Shown here: positions 59,266 to 64,000 of the stretch, piece by piece | How the letters are laid out: each line of letters begins with the position of its first letter | How positions within the stretch are numbered: position 1 is the stretch's first letter | Assembly: GCF_009389715.1 (NCBI RefSeq) | Contig: NC_052401.1 | Coordinates: 4,065,530 to 4,129,529 of the forward strand | Direction: 5' to 3' | DNA: 64,000 nt | From: Phoenix dactylifera | Taxonomy: Eukaryota > Streptophyta > Magnoliopsida > Arecales > Arecaceae | Position numbers and translations under genes: made by a program | Notes under the pieces: model-generated | The model's database searches: none | What the model was told of the DNA's origin: nothing | The model's input: the letters and a program-made list of their open reading frames with translations, nothing else

Positions 59266-59270
59266 ATAAC

Positions 59271-60961
59271 ATGGCATATGCCTATGCAGATATGCCTTAA
59301 AAACCTAATCATTAGCATGAATTTTATTTCCATTTCTGGGTTTGGAAATAAATCAGATAATAATCATCCACAGCATTACATACACAAATAGAAAATATTA
59401 TTTTTTATTTATAAATTTTGCACAGCAACCTTAAATTCAATTTACATTCGATCGGCACACACCTTTGGTGCGCGTGCCAGCACACGTGCATGCAAACACA
59501 CAAACAGCACACGCACGCACGCGCACACACAAACACATGCGCGCATAGAGAGAGAAGATCTAGTACTTTTTTATTGGTAACAAGTATTCACTTGTGGCTA
59601 GTAGGGTGGATGGACATTTTACCATAGCACTAAAAAAGAAGTGTTCCATGGAGGGAATGTTCTACCTCTACCCTAAGCCCCCACAGAGCAACAAAGGGAG
59701 GTCACTAGCACTCAAATAGCATAGTATTGCTACATGTGCAATAAATGAGAGGGGAGGAAGTATTGGAGCCATCCATCTTAATGAATGGGGATATCTTGCA
59801 TGAAAGTCTTCTCCACATGGGTCATCTCCAAGACCATGACCCACAAAAAGTAATGGGCTTCCATATGCAATCAAGTGGTACAAAAGCAACTATAGACATG
59901 CATGGGAGAGAAGCAAAAAGAAGTGGTCCATAGAATGAAGCGTAATAAAAGAATGTAGCAGGGTAGTTAAATGGTAGTAAATGGAGAAAAGTAGATGGTA
60001 TGTGGTCCAAAGCCTCCACCATACATGACACACATAGTGTGAGCAGAGAGAGAGAGAAGAAATTATTTCCTACACTGTATGCACCATGTGGCCGTGCACG
60101 CCACCAATCACAACTGCTCATTTTTGTGAGCCGCATTCATCAAGCACGTATCTTAGTGCGCTGCTACAAAAATGAGCAATTATGATTGGTGGCATGGGTG
60201 GGGGGTGGGTGAAATCACTAAGATGATTTAGATGTGGAAGATCCGTTGTTTGGGTTCACAAATAACAAATAAAATTGAGCTTTTATTTCTAGGGGTGCAA
60301 AAATAAAATAGTGCTAAATTTTGTTGTTGATTTCATGCTCATATCTGAACAACTGGAGTCAAATATGATTAAATGCTTCCAAGAGAGAGAGAGAGCAGGA
60401 GGAAGCCATCTTGTGGTGTCCCACATTATAACTCAGGTCAGTATAAGACTTTATACCCAAATAAATATTGGGACCGCATAGAATCTAATTTGGGATTCAA
60501 TTCTATATTTGGATTTTTTTCCAATTTAGGAATTCTTACCATGGTAGCAAAGTTTTGGACACATGGACTTGATTAGAGTAATTGGAAGAGAAACAGGCCA
60601 GCTCACCTCCAAGAAAGCGGTGGTCCTAACTCCTAACTTTGATAGGGATGTAGCAGCTGTACTTTGAAATTATTTCGTTTTTCAGTAGTAGCATAGGTGC
60701 TTGAGAAAACATATTGAAAAACTTTTATCCAAAGAAAAAATTTATTAGAGAAGACAATGACTACTAAACTACACTATCATCAACTAAGAAAGTTAAATGC
60801 AAAGATCGATGGTATGAAATTCCAGTAATAATGGTCATTAAATTGGCTTTCAAATATGACTGGACTTAGTTTGATCGCTTTCAATTTGATATCTGATGCC
60901 TATGATTTGAGACTTTCATGCCAAAGCATCATTGTTAGCACATAAGAAGTACAAACACAAA

Positions 60962-61003
<42 letters not shown>

Positions 61004-62299
61004 ATTCACTCAGTCGCATGCACACATAGGGAAAGAAAGAGAGATTGGAGGTCCAAAGAAGATCAAAATGGGAAGAAGAAAGTAACATCTATCAGCAAAG
61101 TAGGGTTTCCCAAGGCAAAACTGATGGTGTAATGGTTGTGCAGTGTTCCACATGCCCATCTCTTTCAGCATCTCATACAATAACATATTAAGCTATATGA
61201 GGCAACAAGAAAACTTACAGGAACATAAAGCCATTTTCTGATGATCTAGAGAGCCTAGCTACAACATATTGGATATACTTTTCACTGCCCACAAGCAGCA
61301 TCTTGGTTTTCTAGACTCCAACTCCGATTAATCCCAGCAGGACAAGCACTCTTGGATGAGTCAAGGATCAAGTCTCTATAGCATCTCTTTATAATATGCC
61401 TCACTCATAAGAGGTAGTTGCAGAAATTAAGATGGATATTATTTCCAATATAGTTATATAGAAACTTATCCTTCATTGTAACCATCACAAGCATATCCCA
61501 TTATCATATCAGAAGCTTGTGTATTCAAATAACAGATTAGCCCTTTGACTTTGACTTTAGTTTAGAGTTTAGGCATTATTTTCTCCCTTTGGTTCCGAAA
61601 AAGAATAAAAAAAAACACATGGACAAGTTAGTGCAGACTACATCCGGATGGGCTTAGATTGGATCAAGTCCAACATAACAATCCGATTTAACTTGAGTAT
61701 GTATGCAAGATTTGGGCATTGGTACGACATCCATCTAAAAGATGACATGTTATGTTAGATCTCTCCTCATATTTGCTCTAAAAAGTTTAAAGTTAATCCA
61801 ACTTCAACCGTCGTCAAGATTAGGAGCACCTTCACTACTTTTTGTTGGAGCAGCAGTTGCCACTTTTTAATGGCAAGGTTTGGATATACTTGCTAAAGTG
61901 AGTGGAATAATCTTCTCAAGACTAATCAAAACTATAAATGCAATACATGATCGTTTGGCTCCATATTTTTGTGTGTGTGTGGTGGGGGGTGGGGTGGGGT
62001 GGGTGTGGTGTGTGGGGAGGACTTCTTAAGTGTTTGAATCAACAAGTATAATTCTAAATTACTTTTTAATGAACAATGTCAATGTGATCAATACAATATA
62101 ATTACATTATAGATTTGTAAAGTATATATCAATTCATAATATGACTATAAATCCTAGAAGCATTCCAAGATTCCCGAAATTCAATGTGATAATATTGGTA
62201 GAATGTCCAACTTGGCAACATAAAGAACTTATTTATATGAGAAGGACCTCAGCTCATGCCGGCCTTCAAGAGTTTAGGCTATTCCTAAATTCTCATAAT
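59271..62299. other. Intergenic with simple repeats
   Basis: CA/CG-alternating sequence lies at about 59490-59555, GA-rich runs near 60046 and 60384, and (CT)n at 60965-61000. Frames here (for example 59822-60136 minus) have no recognised domain. Confidence 0.45.
61971..62020 (+). repeat. G-rich tract with G-quadruplex potential
   Basis: After (GT)n the plus strand has four or more runs of at least three G separated by single T: G6-T-G4-T-G4-T-G3, then a GT-rich and G4 end. It fits the G3+N1-7 pattern. It is far from any gene I can identify. Confidence 0.8.
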
Positions 62300-63645
62300 T
62301 TAATAGTTTCACAGCAATAAAAAAGTAAAATATCGAGATAGATAGATCTTCTTCTATAATAATTTATTTTTTTGGAAAAGTTAAATTTGTTTTATAGAGA
62401 GCTCACTGAGATTGAAAGGTTGGAGAAACATGAAGAAGTTTTGTTGAAGAGTTTTGGGAGTTTCTGTGATGGACGAGTCGACCCCAGGCTATCTCGAGTC
62501 GACTTCTAAAGATCATGAGTCAACCCTAGCACAAATGAGTTGACCCCTAAATAGCTGCAGACAGAAAATAGAAAGCAATCAAAAGTAACCCTCTCACGAG
62601 TCGACCCTTGAAGATCACGAGTCGACTCGTTTGTACCTAACAACAGTAATGGCTAGTTTTTTGTGAAACCAGAACAACCATATTCATTTCCAATGGCTAG
62701 AAACAGCTCTCCAATAACTTTTCAAGCTATAAATAATTTCAAATTAAATTAGAGAAAATGATGGATTAAGGAGATTGAGTGGATGAGGTAAAGAAAAAAG
62801 AATACAAGTGAACACTACTTCTTGGTCTTCAGCATGAGGATCAATATGAGAAGTGGCCATTCAAAACCTCTTTCCACTTCAGAGTGAGCGTCCAAAGATC
62901 CATAGAGAGAAAGATCTTCAACTGCCAATTACTGAATTCCATCACAAGTTCAAGAGCGAACAAGAAAGAGAAAAAGGAACAAGCTGAATTCTATTCACCA
63001 AGATTTCAACTTTCAGAGCATTCAAACTTAAGCTTCAACGATACTAATCCAACCTTTGAAGAGGTTATTTTGTATGTATCTTCTATTTTCTTTTGTGCAT
63101 AAAATTAGAGAATCTCATATAGGGCTTTTGGTGTAATTGACACCATGAAAAATCAGCTGGCTTATAAGGTTTGGCTGTACCTGTGCAACAGCTAGATTGC
63201 GGTTGGCTGCCCTGAAAAATCGATTATGTTTTGTTGAGCTTGAAACTCAGCAAGGAGTTCCTAAATTTTGAAACTTGGGTCGGTCTAGTTGTACCGAAAA
63301 AAACAACTTGGTTTTTAGTTGATTTCCGAAAAGAATCAGCTAGGTTTGGTTGTGAGCCTATAAAATAATTAGACTGTAATCTTGGAAGGATTATAGTAGA
63401 AATTTCTAAGAAAGGTATCTTGGAGAGTAGATATAGGTGTAGGATTTGCATCAAACCACTATAAAATCTTGGTGTTTGATTTGTTTGTGCTTGTTCTTAT
63501 TTCTGCACTTATTTTTTACATTCATTTCACTGTGCAAACTAGTGTTTAAATCAGTTTTATTTAATCATTGTCTAAGTTTGTAAAAAATTCTAAAAAACTC
63601 AATTCATCCATCCTCTTGGGTTGTCATCTTGGGAACACGGCCCAA
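62300..63645 (+). repeat. Probable LTR relic with repeated GAGTCGAC words
   Basis: Between 62470 and 62640 GAGTCGAC-like words recur with loose spacing (GAGTCGACCCC, GAGTCGACTT, GAGTCAACCC, GAGTTGACCCC, GAGTCGACCC, GAGTCGACTCG). The end of the stretch (CTCAATTCATCCATCCTCTT, then GGGTTGTCATC, then GGGAACA) resembles the ends of large copia LTRs in monocots. Boundaries, partner LTR and coding part are not visible, so the class is a guess. Confidence 0.35.
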
Positions 63646-63649
63646 TCAA

Positions 63650-63935
63650 AATTCTTGCAAAAAAATATTATCTTTGTGAGGGCCATATTGGATGTTGCAA
63701 AAATATTGATTATTTGTGAGGGCAAAATCTAACTCTCATAAAAGATGTGATGCCAACATTTTAGTGAGGTCTGTTTATATATTTGCAAGGGCATCTGATG
63801 TTGTCATAAATAATTTTATATTTGACTAACTTTTTACAAGGGCCTTCATTTGACCTTGAGCAAACTAATATTAGTGAGGGCATAGTTTAGCCTTCATAAC
63901 AAGTTGGTAGCAAAAGGCCCTGCTTCTAGTAGTAG
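63650..63935. mobile_element. CACTA-like (En/Spm) terminal fragment
   Basis: The right end reads GGCCCTGCTTCTAGTAGTAG. Reversed, this is ACTACTAGAAGCAGGGCC, close to the CACTACTAGAAA terminus of plant CACTA elements. Upstream lie spaced GTGAGGGC and CAAGGGC words like subterminal transposase-binding repeats. The opposite end is not found, and the right flank runs close to the window edge. Confidence 0.5.
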
Positions 63936-64000
63936 CCTAAGTTGGAGATAAATAGTGGAAGTATTGCTTTCAAAAGAAGAATTACCAATTATTTTCAAAT

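Larger units (their letters stand above)
54469..59270 (-). mobile_element. Complete copia LTR retrotransposon with identical LTRs
   Basis: ATAAC is duplicated at 54469-54473 and 59266-59270. The LTRs at 54474-54762 and 58977-59265 are both 289 bp, begin TGTAAAC and end GAGAACA on the plus strand, and read as identical base for base. On the minus strand the primer-binding site TGGTATCAGAGC (58976-58965) immediately follows the 5' LTR. A polypurine tract TTGAGGGGGCC (about 54773-54763) abuts the 3' LTR and overlaps the polyprotein stop codon. The total is 4792 bp. The compact size, short LTRs and single ORF suggest the Ale/Retrofit lineage, which is inference. The element looks capable of autonomous transposition, and its identical LTRs imply very recent insertion. 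Confidence 0.97.

Overview
This is nuclear DNA from a flowering plant. Genes are few and intron-rich, with GT-AG introns and one likely GC-AG intron. They lie in AT-rich DNA full of copia, LINE, SINE and TIR elements. Sequence-level resemblance of the RABA2, AGL12-type MADS and OPR proteins, and the abundance and style of the repeats, suggest a commelinid monocot, perhaps a palm. That placement is inference; no marker here names the species.

Four genes could be assembled exon by exon. (1) A RABA2-class Rab GTPase on the minus strand (1935-5490, two exons, 217 aa). (2) An AGL12/XAL1-type MIKC MADS-box gene on the minus strand (15607-20925, seven exons, 203 aa). (3) A group I 12-oxophytodienoate reductase-like old-yellow-enzyme gene on the minus strand (26838-29764, five exons, 365 aa). 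(4) A 104-aa single-pass membrane protein of unknown function on the plus strand (37580-42936, two exons separated by 5 kb of nested retrotransposon debris). A possible promoter and untranslated first exon near 12.9-13.3 kb and a possible terminal exon near 14.5 kb may belong to a fifth, unrecognised plus-strand gene. The four genes do not form a pathway; their proximity looks like ordinary plant gene order.

Most of the rest is mobile DNA. The best-preserved element is a 4.8-kb copia at 54474-59265. It has one open 1393-codon polyprotein, two 289-bp LTRs that read as identical, a Met-initiator tRNA primer site, a polypurine tract and a 5-bp target duplication, so it is a very young insertion. 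At 8.5-11.9 kb there is a three-layer nest: a diverged tandem repeat is split by a TTA-flanked TIR element, which is split by a hAT-like element with a perfect 8-bp target duplication, and the hAT-like element carries most of an inositol polyphosphate multikinase (IPK2) coding sequence. Other intact-looking structures are a 648-bp TRIM at 33531-34178, a tRNA-type SINE at 31504-31884 with a 13-bp target duplication, and two TIR elements with long terminal inverted repeats (6.3-6.7 kb and 36.2-37.5 kb). At least seven L1-like LINE 3' ends share one tail motif. Three decayed copies of one LTR family, a CACTA-like end at the right edge, and a G-quadruplex-prone tract near 62.0 kb complete the list.

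All coordinates come from reading the sequence by eye. Exon joins were checked for reading phase and splice dinucleotides but not against transcripts. I saw no CRISPR array and no tRNA or rRNA gene. I found no clear candidate for a wholly new biological system; the nested IPK2-bearing transposon is the most distinctive structure.
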